Origin: Desulfurococcales archaeon
GTDB taxonomy: Archaea; Thermoproteota; Thermoprotei_A; Sulfolobales; WAQK01
Length of the DNA stretch: 12,342 nucleotides
Reading direction: 5' to 3'
NCBI GenBank assembly: GCA_027016915.1
Contig: JALURJ010000153.1
Coordinates: forward strand, 1-12,342
Position 1 is the stretch's first letter. Each line of letters begins with the position of its first letter. The notes below the pieces were generated by a model that did no database searches, was not told the DNA's origin, and was given only the letters and a program-made list of their open reading frames with translations. Positions 1-6,370 of this stretch are shown piece after piece. A program made the position numbers and the translations under genes.

Positions 1-109
1 GCCCTATGTAGGTCTCAAGGCTCTTAACGGACTCGTCGGCCCCCGGGATTTTGGGGACCCTCATGTATATGTCCACGTTCACGTGGCCTACTGCGAGGTG
101 GGTGTGCAT
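1..109 (-). CDS. PfkB/ribokinase-family sugar or nucleoside kinase, N-terminal fragment
   Basis: Only the first 36 codons lie in the window; the gene runs off the left edge. The fragment opens MHTHLAVGHVNVDIYMRVPK and continues IPGADESVKSLETYIG. This is the first beta-strand of the PfkB fold (hydrophobic strand, then GxxNxD, then a V-x-x-x-P segment) followed by the lid region that precedes the substrate-binding GG motif. PfkB enzymes phosphorylate sugars, sugar phosphates or nucleosides. The ATG at 109 lies four bases after the stop of the uridine phosphorylase gene, so the two are probably co-transcribed and translationally coupled. That neighbour suggests a ribose, ribose-1-phosphate or nucleoside substrate, which is inference. 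The catalytic GAGD motif is outside the window, so substrate and phosphate donor cannot be read. Confidence 0.72.
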   Translation of the reverse strand, partial: MHTHLAVGHVNVDIYMRVPKIPGADESVKSLETYIG

Positions 110-113
110 GGCT

Positions 114-953
114 CTACCGCCCAAGCAGGGATGGGTAGAAGTGCTTCTTACCCTTGGAGCCCTTGAGGCTGTCCCACTCGTAGAGGATCCTTACAGCCTC
201 GTTGGCCACCCTTATAGCGTCCTCCAGGCCAGCGTTGGGCACGAACTCATCGGTAACCCTGTTGGCGACGGCCGCACAGATAGCCCCGGCCCGTGCGCCG
301 TAGATGCTGGCCAGCGTCAGTATGGCCGCTGCCTCCATCTCAAAGTTCAGCACCCCCGCGGCCTGGAGGTCCGGGATAAGGCTATCCATCCAGCTCTGCC
401 TATAGCCCCGGTAGCCGGGCCGGGCCTGGCCCGTGTAGAACGAGTCGGTGGAGGCCGTGACCCCGAGGTGATACCTGACACCCAGATTCTCGGCTGCCTC
501 CACCAGCGCCAAAACCACCTCGTAGCTGGCGGCTGCGGGGTACTCCACGCGGACGTACTGCCTGCTCGTCCCCTCTAGCCTCACAGCGGCGGTGGTTATG
601 ACGAGGTCGCCCACTCCTACCTCCCGCCGGATGGCGCCGGTTGTGCCAACCCTGATGAATGTGTGGGCACCCACCCTCAGCAGCTCCTCCACCGCTATGG
701 CTGCCGATGGGGACCCTATCCCCGTACTGGTGGCCGAGATCGGCGCACCCCTGTACCTCCCAGTGTAGGTTGTGAACTCCCTGTGACTAGCCACGTGCCT
801 TGCCTCGTCCCAGTGCTTAGCTATGAGCTCCACCCTTCCCGGATCGCCGGGGAGCAGGACGTAGGGGGCCACGTCGCCGGGTTTGACCCAGATATGGTAT
901 TGGAGGCCCTCAGGCGTCTCCGGCAGGCTGGCCGACTTGAGCTTGCCTGTCAT
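114..953 (-). CDS. udp: Uridine phosphorylase (nucleoside phosphorylase family)
   Basis: This 279-residue protein belongs to the PNP/UDP phosphorylase family, which cleaves nucleosides with phosphate to a free base and (deoxy)ribose-1-phosphate in cytoplasmic salvage. Visible motifs are the phosphate-binding LPGDPGR (about residues 34-40), RVGTTGAI (101-108), GQAR (175-178) and NFEMEAAAI (203-211). GQAR matches the Gln-x-Arg pair that holds uracil in E. coli uridine phosphorylase, so uridine is the best substrate call; purine nucleoside activity is not excluded. The ATG at 953 has a GGAGGG Shine-Dalgarno sequence seven bases upstream and the family's usual N-terminus follows. An in-frame extension towards 1091 would overlap the upstream gene and looks non-coding. 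The PfkB kinase gene follows after four bases and probably uses the sugar-phosphate product. Confidence 0.9.
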   Translation of the reverse strand: MTGKLKSASLPETPEGLQYHIWVKPGDVAPYVLLPGDPGRVELIAKHWDEARHVASHREFTTYTGRYRGAPISATSTGIGSPSAAIAVEELLRVGAHTFIRVGTTGAIRREVGVGDLVITTAAVRLEGTSRQYVRVEYPAAASYEVVLALVEAAENLGVRYHLGVTASTDSFYTGQARPGYRGYRQSWMDSLIPDLQAAGVLNFEMEAAAILTLASIYGARAGAICAAVANRVTDEFVPNAGLEDAIRVANEAVRILYEWDSLKGSKGKKHFYPSLLGR

Positions 954-1000
954 AAGGGAACCCTCCGCCGACGGCTGGCTTGTCACAGAAAGGTGAGTAT

Positions 1001-1010
1001 GGGTAAAAAG
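1001..1010 (-). promoter_or_regulatory. Possible TATA box for the uridine phosphorylase gene
   Basis: On the minus strand this reads CTTTTTACCC, an A/T stretch between the stop of the DUF2258-like gene (1030) and the phosphorylase start (953). It would place transcription start near 980, with a leader of about 25 bases carrying the GGAGGG ribosome-binding site. The match to box A is weak, and the two genes may also be read through together. Confidence 0.35.
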
Positions 1011-1029
1011 TGGTTTGGAGAGGGCGCGG

Positions 1030-1398
1030 TTATCCCTGGGCCTCCTCGCCAGCCTCGGCAGCTTCGGCTGCGAGGAGCTTCTTAAGCTCATTGGTGGCGT
1101 TCCTGCTCAGGATCTCGTCGCGGTCGTAAACGTCTATCCTAACATCCTCTATCTTGAGCTCGCCATCCCCTATGCTGTAGTCGACTTCTATGTTGACAAC
1201 CGCCTCCTTAGGTATCTCGAACCTCTCCACGAGGACCCTGTATATCTTGCCGTTGAGGTCGGAGAGCAGCTGGTTAACCGCCTTCGCGTCGAGCTTGCCT
1301 TGCTTATAGTGCTCCCTGAGGGCAGCATTGAACACTCTGCGCAGCTTTATAGCGTACCCGCTTACACGGACGGGGCCAGTCCTAAGTGTCTGGGCCAA
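1030..1398 (-). CDS. Small conserved crenarchaeal protein, DUF2258-like
   Basis: This is a 122-residue soluble protein with no signal peptide or membrane segment. It starts LRTGPVRVSGYAIKLRRVFN and has a helical region with LNGKIYRVLVE, then alternating strands (VVNIEVDYSI, ELKIEDVRIDVYDR), ending in an Ala/Glu-rich tail (about 105-122). From memory this pattern resembles the crenarchaeal DUF2258/COG4345 family, whose function is unknown to me; the match is by eye. The TTG start at 1398 is supported by GGGGTGAGGAG directly upstream, and no earlier start looks better. It is divergent from lysS across about 118 bases that hold both promoters and an inverted repeat, and lies 76 bases upstream of the co-directional uridine phosphorylase gene. 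I assign no function. Confidence 0.8.
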   Translation of the reverse strand: MAQTLRTGPVRVSGYAIKLRRVFNAALREHYKQGKLDAKAVNQLLSDLNGKIYRVLVERFEIPKEAVVNIEVDYSIGDGELKIEDVRIDVYDRDEILSRNATNELKKLLAAEAAEAGEEAQG

Positions 1399-1403
1399 CT
1401 CCT

Positions 1404-1431
1404 CACCCCTACTATATGATCCTTAGGGGTG
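1404..1431. repeat. 8-bp inverted repeat in the lysS/DUF2258 divergent region
   Basis: CACCCCTA (1404-1411) and TAGGGGTG (1424-1431) are perfect reverse complements separated by 12 bases. The repeat lies between the predicted TATA box of the minus-strand gene and its TTG start, so it covers the probable transcription start. In the minus-strand RNA the second arm contains the GGGGTG of the Shine-Dalgarno sequence. It could be a protein-binding operator or, if transcription begins early enough, a hairpin hiding the ribosome-binding site. Confidence 0.5.
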
Positions 1432-1436
1432 TAGTA

Positions 1437-1445
1437 GATATTAAC
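1437..1445 (-). promoter_or_regulatory. Probable TATA box of the DUF2258-like gene
   Basis: GTTAATATC on the minus strand fits an archaeal box A. It predicts a transcription start near 1412-1418, about 15-20 bases before the TTG start at 1398, inside the inverted repeat at 1404-1431. No transcript data are available. Confidence 0.5.
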
Positions 1446-1473
1446 GTAACGTGGGGGCGGCGCAAAAGTACAG

Positions 1474-1481
1474 GTATATAG
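1474..1481 (+). promoter_or_regulatory. Probable TATA box of lysS
   Basis: GTATATAG, preceded by a purine-rich AAAAGTACAG that could act as the BRE, sits about 40 bases before the lysS start. The expected transcription start is near 1502-1506, giving a short leader that carries the GGGGG ribosome-binding site at 1506-1510. Confidence 0.6.
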
Positions 1482-1516
1482 AGGGGCTACACCCATACTG
1501 TGAGAGGGGGTAGGTA

Positions 1517-3121
1517 TTGGTCCACTGGGCAGACCAGCTGGCCAGCAGGGTTGCAGAGGAGCTTAGGGCCAGGGGCAAGGAGGTATACGTGTTCAACGGA
1601 GGGCTCTCCGTCTCAGGGCTCCAGCACATAGGCAGGCTGAGGGGAGAGATAATCCTGGGGGAGGTTGTTAGGAGAATCCTGGAGAACCAAGGGTTCAGGG
1701 TGAAGCAGTACATAACACTCTACACCCAGGACGCCTGGAAGGGCAAGAAGCAGCAGAGGGAGGCGTTCCCCGGAGGCGAGGGCGACCAGTACGTGGGGTG
1801 GCCCCTCATAAGGGTGCCCGACCCCCACGGCTGCCATGACAGCTGGGTTGAGCACTACTGGGAGGACTTCGGCCCCTACATAGGGGAGTTCACCGACGGC
1901 AGGGTGGAGGCCATCACAACAACCGAGATGTACCGGGGCCCCCTCAAGGGGATAGTCAAGGAGATCTTGTCCAAGAGGGAGGAGGTGCGCCAGATCATCA
2001 ACAAGTACAGGGCCAGGAGGCCCTACCCGGAGGGCTGGATACCCTTCGAACCCATATGCGCCAAATGCGGCAGAATAGACAAAACCAGGGCCCTCAGGAT
2101 AGTTGACGACGAGCACATCGAGTACGTCTGCGACAACTGCGGCCATAGAGGCGTGGCTAGCATAGAGGAGGGCAAGCTCAACTGGAGGCTCGAGTGGGCT
2201 AGCGTGTGGAAGGCCCTGGGAGTAGACTTCGAGCCCTTCGGCAAGGACCACGCGGCCCCGGGCGGAAGCAGGGATAGCTGTGTCGAGCTGTCCCGGGAAA
2301 TCCTGGGCTACGAGCCCCCAGCCGGGCAGCCCTACGAGTGGGTCGCCATAAGAACCCAGGCAGGGGTCTCCGACATGAGCAGCAGCGGCTTCGCAGGCAT
2401 AACTCCTAGGGAGTGGCTTCAGGTGGCCCACGCCGAGATCCTCAGGTTCCTATACCTCACCACGCCGGTGATGAGGAAGGTGGTTGTCAACCTGCTCGAT
2501 ATTCCCCATTACTACTCCAGGTACTATAAGGCCATGAGGCTTCACCACGGGCTGGACAGGGAGGGAGGAGAGGCTGCCGGGGAGGCGGCGAGGAGCTACG
2601 AGCTATCCCAGCTGGGCAGGACGCCTGGGGAGCCTGTGCCCGAAATACCCTACCTCCACGCCGCACTGCTCGTCCAGGTGCTCCCTGAGGAGAACAGGGT
2701 GGAGGAGGCTGTGAAGAGGCTGAAGCGCAGCGGCCACCTACCAGAAAAACCCGAGCCCCACCAGTTGAGATGGGCGGAAACCCTGCTTGAAAAGGCTGCA
2801 AACTGGGTTGAGAAGTACGCGCCGCCAAACCTGAGGATAACGATCCTCGAAGAGGTTGACAGCAGCATCCTGGAAACCCTCACCATGAGGGACAGGCTCA
2901 AAGGCCTGGCCGAGGCCCTAGCCAAGGTGGACCCCTGGACCGAGGAGGGGATAAAGCAAGCCATGATAGAGTATACCAAGAGCTATACGCCCCAGGAGAG
3001 GAGGCAGTTCTACCGCGAGTTCTACAGGGTGTTCCTGGGTAAGGACTCGGGGCCCAGGGCAGCGCCGCTGCTAGCCGTGATGGATAAGGATGCAGTGCTC
3101 AGCCGGCTCAGGAGGCTATAG
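1517..3121 (+). CDS. lysS: Lysyl-tRNA synthetase, class I
   Basis: This 534-residue cytoplasmic enzyme charges tRNA-Lys and is of the archaeal class I type. Visible features are the HIGH-like signature HIGR (about 37-40) after a GLSVSG loop, DPHGCHDSW (102-110), a Cys4 zinc-binding insert (CAKC 181-184, CDNC 205-208), the conserved FGKDHAAPGGS (241-251) and an all-helical C-terminal anticodon-binding half. Length is normal for the family. The KMSKS loop reads SDMSSSGFAGITP (285-297), so the usual first lysine is absent. The TTG at 1517 has GGGGG six bases upstream, and the protein starts directly with the family-typical HWADQLA. It is divergent from the DUF2258-like gene and convergent with the broken gene ending at 3129. 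No class II-type features are seen. Confidence 0.95.
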   Translation: MVHWADQLASRVAEELRARGKEVYVFNGGLSVSGLQHIGRLRGEIILGEVVRRILENQGFRVKQYITLYTQDAWKGKKQQREAFPGGEGDQYVGWPLIRVPDPHGCHDSWVEHYWEDFGPYIGEFTDGRVEAITTTEMYRGPLKGIVKEILSKREEVRQIINKYRARRPYPEGWIPFEPICAKCGRIDKTRALRIVDDEHIEYVCDNCGHRGVASIEEGKLNWRLEWASVWKALGVDFEPFGKDHAAPGGSRDSCVELSREILGYEPPAGQPYEWVAIRTQAGVSDMSSSGFAGITPREWLQVAHAEILRFLYLTTPVMRKVVVNLLDIPHYYSRYYKAMRLHHGLDREGGEAAGEAARSYELSQLGRTPGEPVPEIPYLHAALLVQVLPEENRVEEAVKRLKRSGHLPEKPEPHQLRWAETLLEKAANWVEKYAPPNLRITILEEVDSSILETLTMRDRLKGLAEALAKVDPWTEEGIKQAMIEYTKSYTPQERRQFYREFYRVFLGKDSGPRAAPLLAVMDKDAVLSRLRRL

Positions 3122-3128
3122 CCCAGAC

Positions 3129-4250
3129 CTACCTTGGGAACCAGTAGAATGCTAAGGCCATCCCCGTCTCCCACTGCCTGTCCCTGCCATCCCTCTGTTC
3201 CCAACCCAGTCTATCCGTAGTACCACCAACTGCCGGGCCTCGCCGCGCCGAGACAGCCTGTCCAGGTCGGCCCTAAATCTGTACATGGCCTCAAAGGATA
3301 CGGGCTCCCGACCCACGCCCGCACCGTGGAACTTCTCCCTGTTGGACTCCAAGACCCACTCCACCCAGCCTATACCCGACATGCTGGAAACCCTCGAGGC
3401 CCTTAGCACGAGGCTCGTGTTGATAGTTGTTTCCTCGGCTGGGATCCCGTGTCTCCAGGTCCCAGTAAGGGTTCAAGCTTATCATAGATCCCGTACTCGT
3501 AGCTCGGGCAGAAGTCCTCTAGCTCGAATACCCTGCCCCCGTAGTAGTCGAGATTCGGGTGGAGCCTCAGCCTCTTGAACTCCCAGCCACCCGTGTAGGG
3601 GCTGGAAGTGGAATTCCTGGACAACCAGGCGCCAGGATATACCTTCACACCCACCACTCCCATGTAGTAGGGGTCCTCTAGGCCGGGCTGGGACGCGTTA
3701 TACACGCACTCCAGCCTAGCGGTACTCATCGGAGACCACAGGTTGCCGGAGTACCACACCGCCCGAGTTGTTGTAGAAGCTTCTGGACTGTAGAGCTAGG
3801 CACGGGCTCTTGACAGGAACTCCGCCATGCTGAAGGTTTGGGTTAGGGGCTCTGCATAGATGAGGAGGGGCCTCCAGGCGACGCTAGGCCTATGGCGTAT
3901 ATTGTGGTACAGTTGCCTGCTGGGACAACCATCGCTAGCGGAGCAATCTCCTCAAACCAGCCTGTGCGTAGGAGGGCCTCCGAACCTCTGTCATCGGCTA
4001 TGCCTAGCCTCCCTCCTCCACCCTGCCAGCGATGATAAAGGGTTCTGCATCCACTCCGGTGCCGGGAGGCTGCATGCAGCGGGCTTGCCTGCCGTAGTCG
4101 GGTTGCTCTGGTAGAGGACGGTGAACAGCAGGGTGGCAGCAAGTATGGCCAGCGATAAGCCCAGCAGCCTGCGGGAACCAGGCGTAAAGGAGCCCTCAGG
4201 AGCTACGTGATACGTTGTTCCCAGTCCTCAGCTTTCCTGGCCCTCTTCAC
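3129..4250 (-). pseudogene. Frameshifted gene for a membrane-anchored extracellular protein
   Basis: No single frame is open here, but one protein of about 375 residues emerges if one base is restored at each of six sites: GGG 4222-4220, CCC 4066-4064, GGG 4013-4011, CCCC 3870-3867, CCC 3471-3469, and a GGG near 3200-3207. A TAG also interrupts the frame at 3798-3796. The reconstructed product starts at GTG 4250 (VKRARKAEDW), has a charged N-terminus and one hydrophobic segment (LLGLSLAILAATLLFTVLY). A Ser/Thr/aromatic-rich domain follows with four N-x-S/T sites (NCT, NAS, NST, NTS). It ends ALAFYWFPR with TAG at 3131-3129, eight bases from the lysS stop. This suggests a signal-anchored, surface-exposed protein. 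I recognise no family. It follows PCNA by 37 bases. Decay by run contraction and local base-calling error are both possible. Confidence 0.78.
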
Positions 4251-4287
4251 GGCCTTGAGGCTCGGCTGAGCCGGATGCTCATCACCG

Positions 4288-5052
4288 CTACTCTAGTTTG
4301 GGTGCGAGGAGGTATTCAACCCTACCCTCGCCGGGGAGGCTGAAGCCCAGCCTTAGGGGTGCGTCTGTCGAGAACTCGACCGTCACCAGGTCGGCCACCT
4401 TGGTGAGGGAGAGCACGTGTTTCAGGTAGTCTATCGAGTATCTTGCCTTGCTGGCCTCGGAGACGTTGTACTCTATGAGCTGGCCCGTCTCCGCCGTCAG
4501 CCTTGTCTCGGCCCCGCTACCCTCGGGCCCGACGCCCCTTATGTAGAACACTGTTGTGTCGGGAGCGTCGAACTCCACGGTATCGCCCACGGCTTCGGCG
4601 TCTCTTATGGCGTTCTTCACCAGGTCGGCCATCAGGGTGGCTGAGGCGTTGAAGCTGAACCTGGCCTCGGGGATCTCGGGCTCCAGGACGTCCAGGTTTA
4701 GGATGGAGTACCTCCTCACCACGTCGCCAACCATCGTTATGGTGACCCTGTCGCCCTTAGCCTCTATCTCCAGGCGGTCCCCCCTCTTCCCCCTCTTGAG
4801 GAGTTTGAGGAAGTTGGACACGTTGAACCCTACGCTTGTCTCCTCCTCGACGCTGTACTCGAGGAAGGCGCTTGGAGGAAGCCTTATGTCTATCAGGGCT
4901 ATCTTGGCGGGGTCGAGGGCCCTGATCCTCATCCCTTCGGATGTGAGCCTCATCGACACCTCGTCTATTATCTTGGCCAGGGCCTCAACCATGCTCTGGA
5001 AGGCCTTGGAGTCTGGATAGGAGATCCTCGCTATGGCTTCGTCCCCGGACAT
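4288..5052 (-). CDS. pcn: DNA polymerase sliding clamp (PCNA)
   Basis: This 254-residue protein is a full-length PCNA subunit, which forms a ring around DNA and tethers polymerase, ligase, FEN1 and other partners. Support comes from the two-domain clamp pattern: ARISYPDSKAFQSMVEALAK at the N-terminus, ALDPAKIALIDIRLP (about 45-59), the domain linker region DVLEPEIPEARF, and the C-terminal VEYLLAPKLE that forms part of the partner-docking pocket. By eye it is closer to the Sulfolobus PCNA3 type (LSLTKVADLVTVEFS, LPGEGRVEYLLAPK) than to PCNA1. Crenarchaea often carry two or three PCNA paralogues, so others are expected elsewhere. The ATG at 5052 is the natural start. An Mrr-like nuclease gene lies 45 bases upstream on the same strand, with a TATA-like element between them. 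Confidence 0.95.
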   Translation of the reverse strand: MSGDEAIARISYPDSKAFQSMVEALAKIIDEVSMRLTSEGMRIRALDPAKIALIDIRLPPSAFLEYSVEEETSVGFNVSNFLKLLKRGKRGDRLEIEAKGDRVTITMVGDVVRRYSILNLDVLEPEIPEARFSFNASATLMADLVKNAIRDAEAVGDTVEFDAPDTTVFYIRGVGPEGSGAETRLTAETGQLIEYNVSEASKARYSIDYLKHVLSLTKVADLVTVEFSTDAPLRLGFSLPGEGRVEYLLAPKLE

Positions 5053-5085
5053 TTCCGTACCCAGTATTATAGGCGTGGCGAGGCA

Positions 5086-5095
5086 TTTAATGGTT
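5086..5095 (-). promoter_or_regulatory. Probable TATA box of the PCNA gene
   Basis: CCATTAAATG on the minus strand, about 38 bases before the PCNA ATG, fits box A and predicts a transcription start near 5062. A second A/T element, CTATAATAC at about 5065-5073, is too close to the start to be the main box. PCNA may therefore have its own promoter as well as read-through from the upstream gene. Confidence 0.5.
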
Positions 5096-5097
5096 AT

Positions 5098-5769
5098 TCA
5101 CAGCCCGGCGGCGGGCAGGTCAAGCTCGTCGACATAGTATTCTACCCGCGACACGAAATCGTGGAACACCGATACAGGCACAATACCCACACCCTCCAGG
5201 CTCCTAACCCCAGGATCCGTCAGGGTGACGATCACCGCCACCAACCCGCCGCTGGGAGGTGTGAGGCCCGTCTCCCCCCACCTCGAAGCCAGGATCTCCA
5301 CCCTCTCCCTGTGCCGCCTAGCAGCCTCCACAAGCCTGGAGGGTGCAGCGGTCCTCGGCGACCAGTGCTTACAGTCTATGGCGATGCCGTAGAGCCTTCC
5401 AACACCCACAACGTCCACCTCCACGGCCCTAGGCGGCTTTAGCCGCAGGTTCCTCGCAACGGTGTAGCCGTACTCCTCCAACGCCCTGGCAACGAAGGAT
5501 TCGAAATGCCTCCAGTCCAGGTGCTCGGAAACCCGCCTCGGGTCCAGACCCGTCCCCACAGCATGGAGCGCCAGCTCCACCGGGTCGACTACCCTGTAGG
5601 ACCCGTTCAGCTCCTCCACGAGCCCCTGCCTGGCCAGCTCTCCCAGCACCATGCCTACAAGTCTCTGGGGGGCTCCCAGCCTCCCGGCGATGCTGGCCGG
5701 TGTCCGCGGCTCGCTCGGAGCCTCTAGGAGCGCTGCTAGGACTAGCCTACGTATTTGGGAAAGCGCCAC
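5098..5769 (-). CDS. Winged-helix plus Mrr-like PD-(D/E)xK nuclease-fold protein
   Basis: This 223-residue protein has two parts. Residues 1-60 form a winged-helix-like segment (SQIRRLVLAALLEAP, TPASIAGRLG, LVGMVLGELARQGLVEELNG). Residues 85-215 carry a restriction-endonuclease-like core: HFE (E90) in the first helix, then RAVEVDVV (E117, D119) and IAIDCKHW (D132, K134), the classic E...(E)xD...DxK arrangement of Mrr/Hjc-type nucleases. It probably cuts or binds DNA; its substrate is unknown. The GTG at 5769 has GGGAG five bases upstream; an in-frame extension to 5883 would pass through the promoter. It lies 45 bases upstream of PCNA on the same strand, which hints at a repair or replication role, but no PCNA-binding QxxhxxFF motif is visible. 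No methylase partner is present, so a restriction system is unlikely. Confidence 0.8.
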   Translation of the reverse strand: MALSQIRRLVLAALLEAPSEPRTPASIAGRLGAPQRLVGMVLGELARQGLVEELNGSYRVVDPVELALHAVGTGLDPRRVSEHLDWRHFESFVARALEEYGYTVARNLRLKPPRAVEVDVVGVGRLYGIAIDCKHWSPRTAAPSRLVEAARRHRERVEILASRWGETGLTPPSGGLVAVIVTLTDPGVRSLEGVGIVPVSVFHDFVSRVEYYVDELDLPAAGL

Positions 5770-5800
5770 CGGGTCTCCCTGCAGTTTTGTGGGCGGGAAC

Positions 5801-5810
5801 GTTTTAATCA
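5801..5810. promoter_or_regulatory. A/T box shared by two divergent genes
   Basis: GTTTTAATCA on the plus strand and its complement TGATTAAAAC on the minus strand both resemble box A. It lies about 32-41 bases before each start (GTG 5769 on minus, ATG 5843 on plus). It is the only strong A/T element in the 73-base gap between the nuclease-like gene and the membrane-protein gene, so both may use it. Confidence 0.45.
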
Positions 5811-5842
5811 GCCTTGCTCCACCTGTCACATGGTCGCGCTGG

Positions 5843-6334
5843 ATGCTTGTAGCCGCCATGGTGCTAGCCGTTGCCTCGGCCACCCTATTCTACGCTGCTG
5901 GCCAGCCAGCGGCAGCTGGTCTGGCGGTCCTAGTTTTTCTAGCAGCTTCCAGGATGGAGGAGAGGGGCCGCCCCTTCCACATACTGTTCTCCGTGCTCCT
6001 GGCATCGCCCATGTTCCTCCTGGTTAGAAGGCTTGCCTTAAGCTGCGAGGGAGGCCTGTATGCGTGGCTCATGCCTGGAATAGCGGCGCTGGCCCTGGCC
6101 GCTACTGTGGCCCTCCTCCCGGTAGAGGAGGCTGTGAAGGAGGAAGCTGTTTACCTGCCTAGAACCATTAACATCATGCTCTCCCTGGACTTCCGGCTGG
6201 CCCTCCTAGCAGTGCTTTCTGCTGCCGCACAGATAAGTGTTGCACTTCTCTACCTCGCATTCCTCCTGATATTCACGCTAACCCTGCTCTCCGCGCTTTC
6301 GAGGAAAAGGGTTCCTGGGAGGCGGCTAAGTTAA
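5843..6334 (+). CDS. Small polytopic membrane protein of unknown function
   Basis: This 163-residue protein is very hydrophobic, with about five or six predicted membrane segments. They fall near residues 1-19 (LVAAMVLAVASATLFYAA), 22-37, 47-62, 73-93 and one or two within 117-148. An acidic loop (EEAVKEEAVYLP, about 95-106) and a basic tail (SRKRVPGRRLS) suggest the C-terminus is cytoplasmic. I recognise no family and see no catalytic motif. The ATG at 5843 begins directly with the first membrane segment; a longer in-frame start would read antisense through the divergent nuclease-like gene. The stop at 6332-6334 overlaps the TATA box of the prenyl synthase gene, so it is probably a separate transcription unit next to the lipid genes. 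Confidence 0.65.
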   Translation: MLVAAMVLAVASATLFYAAGQPAAAGLAVLVFLAASRMEERGRPFHILFSVLLASPMFLLVRRLALSCEGGLYAWLMPGIAALALAATVALLPVEEAVKEEAVYLPRTINIMLSLDFRLALLAVLSAAAQISVALLYLAFLLIFTLTLLSALSRKRVPGRRLS

Positions 6335-6342
6335 TTATATAC
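6331..6342 (+). promoter_or_regulatory. Probable TATA box of the prenyl synthase operon
   Basis: TTAATTATATAC is a strong box A and overlaps the stop codon of the preceding membrane-protein gene. It predicts transcription start near 6362-6368, giving a nearly leaderless message for the start at 6371 or 6380. Confidence 0.6.
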
Positions 6343-6370
6343 CCATCCCGTAAATGGTGTTCCGGGAAAG

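Noticed and set aside
954..1091. N-terminal extension of uridine phosphorylase to 1091
   Set aside because: It overlaps the DUF2258-like gene and has no family match; ATG 953 has a strong GGAGGG site.
1613..2431. Long minus-strand open frame inside lysS
   Set aside because: It is a shadow of the GC-rich lysS gene with no recognisable motif; lysS itself is unambiguous.
3022..3204. Minus-strand open frame running into the 3' end of lysS
   Set aside because: It is antisense to lysS; the frame ending at 3129 gives a better coding pattern and a stop in the correct place for the broken gene.
3796..3798. TAG as a possible pyrrolysine codon
   Set aside because: The same gene has six frameshifts and no pyrrolysine machinery is visible in the window; a nonsense mutation is simpler.
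5098..5769. Type IV or other restriction system
   Set aside because: Only one nuclease-fold gene is present, with no methylase, specificity subunit or defence neighbours; it sits beside PCNA.
5651..5842. N-terminal extension of the small membrane protein upstream of 5843
   Set aside because: It is antisense to the nuclease-like gene and unlike a membrane protein; ATG 5843 starts directly with the first hydrophobic segment.
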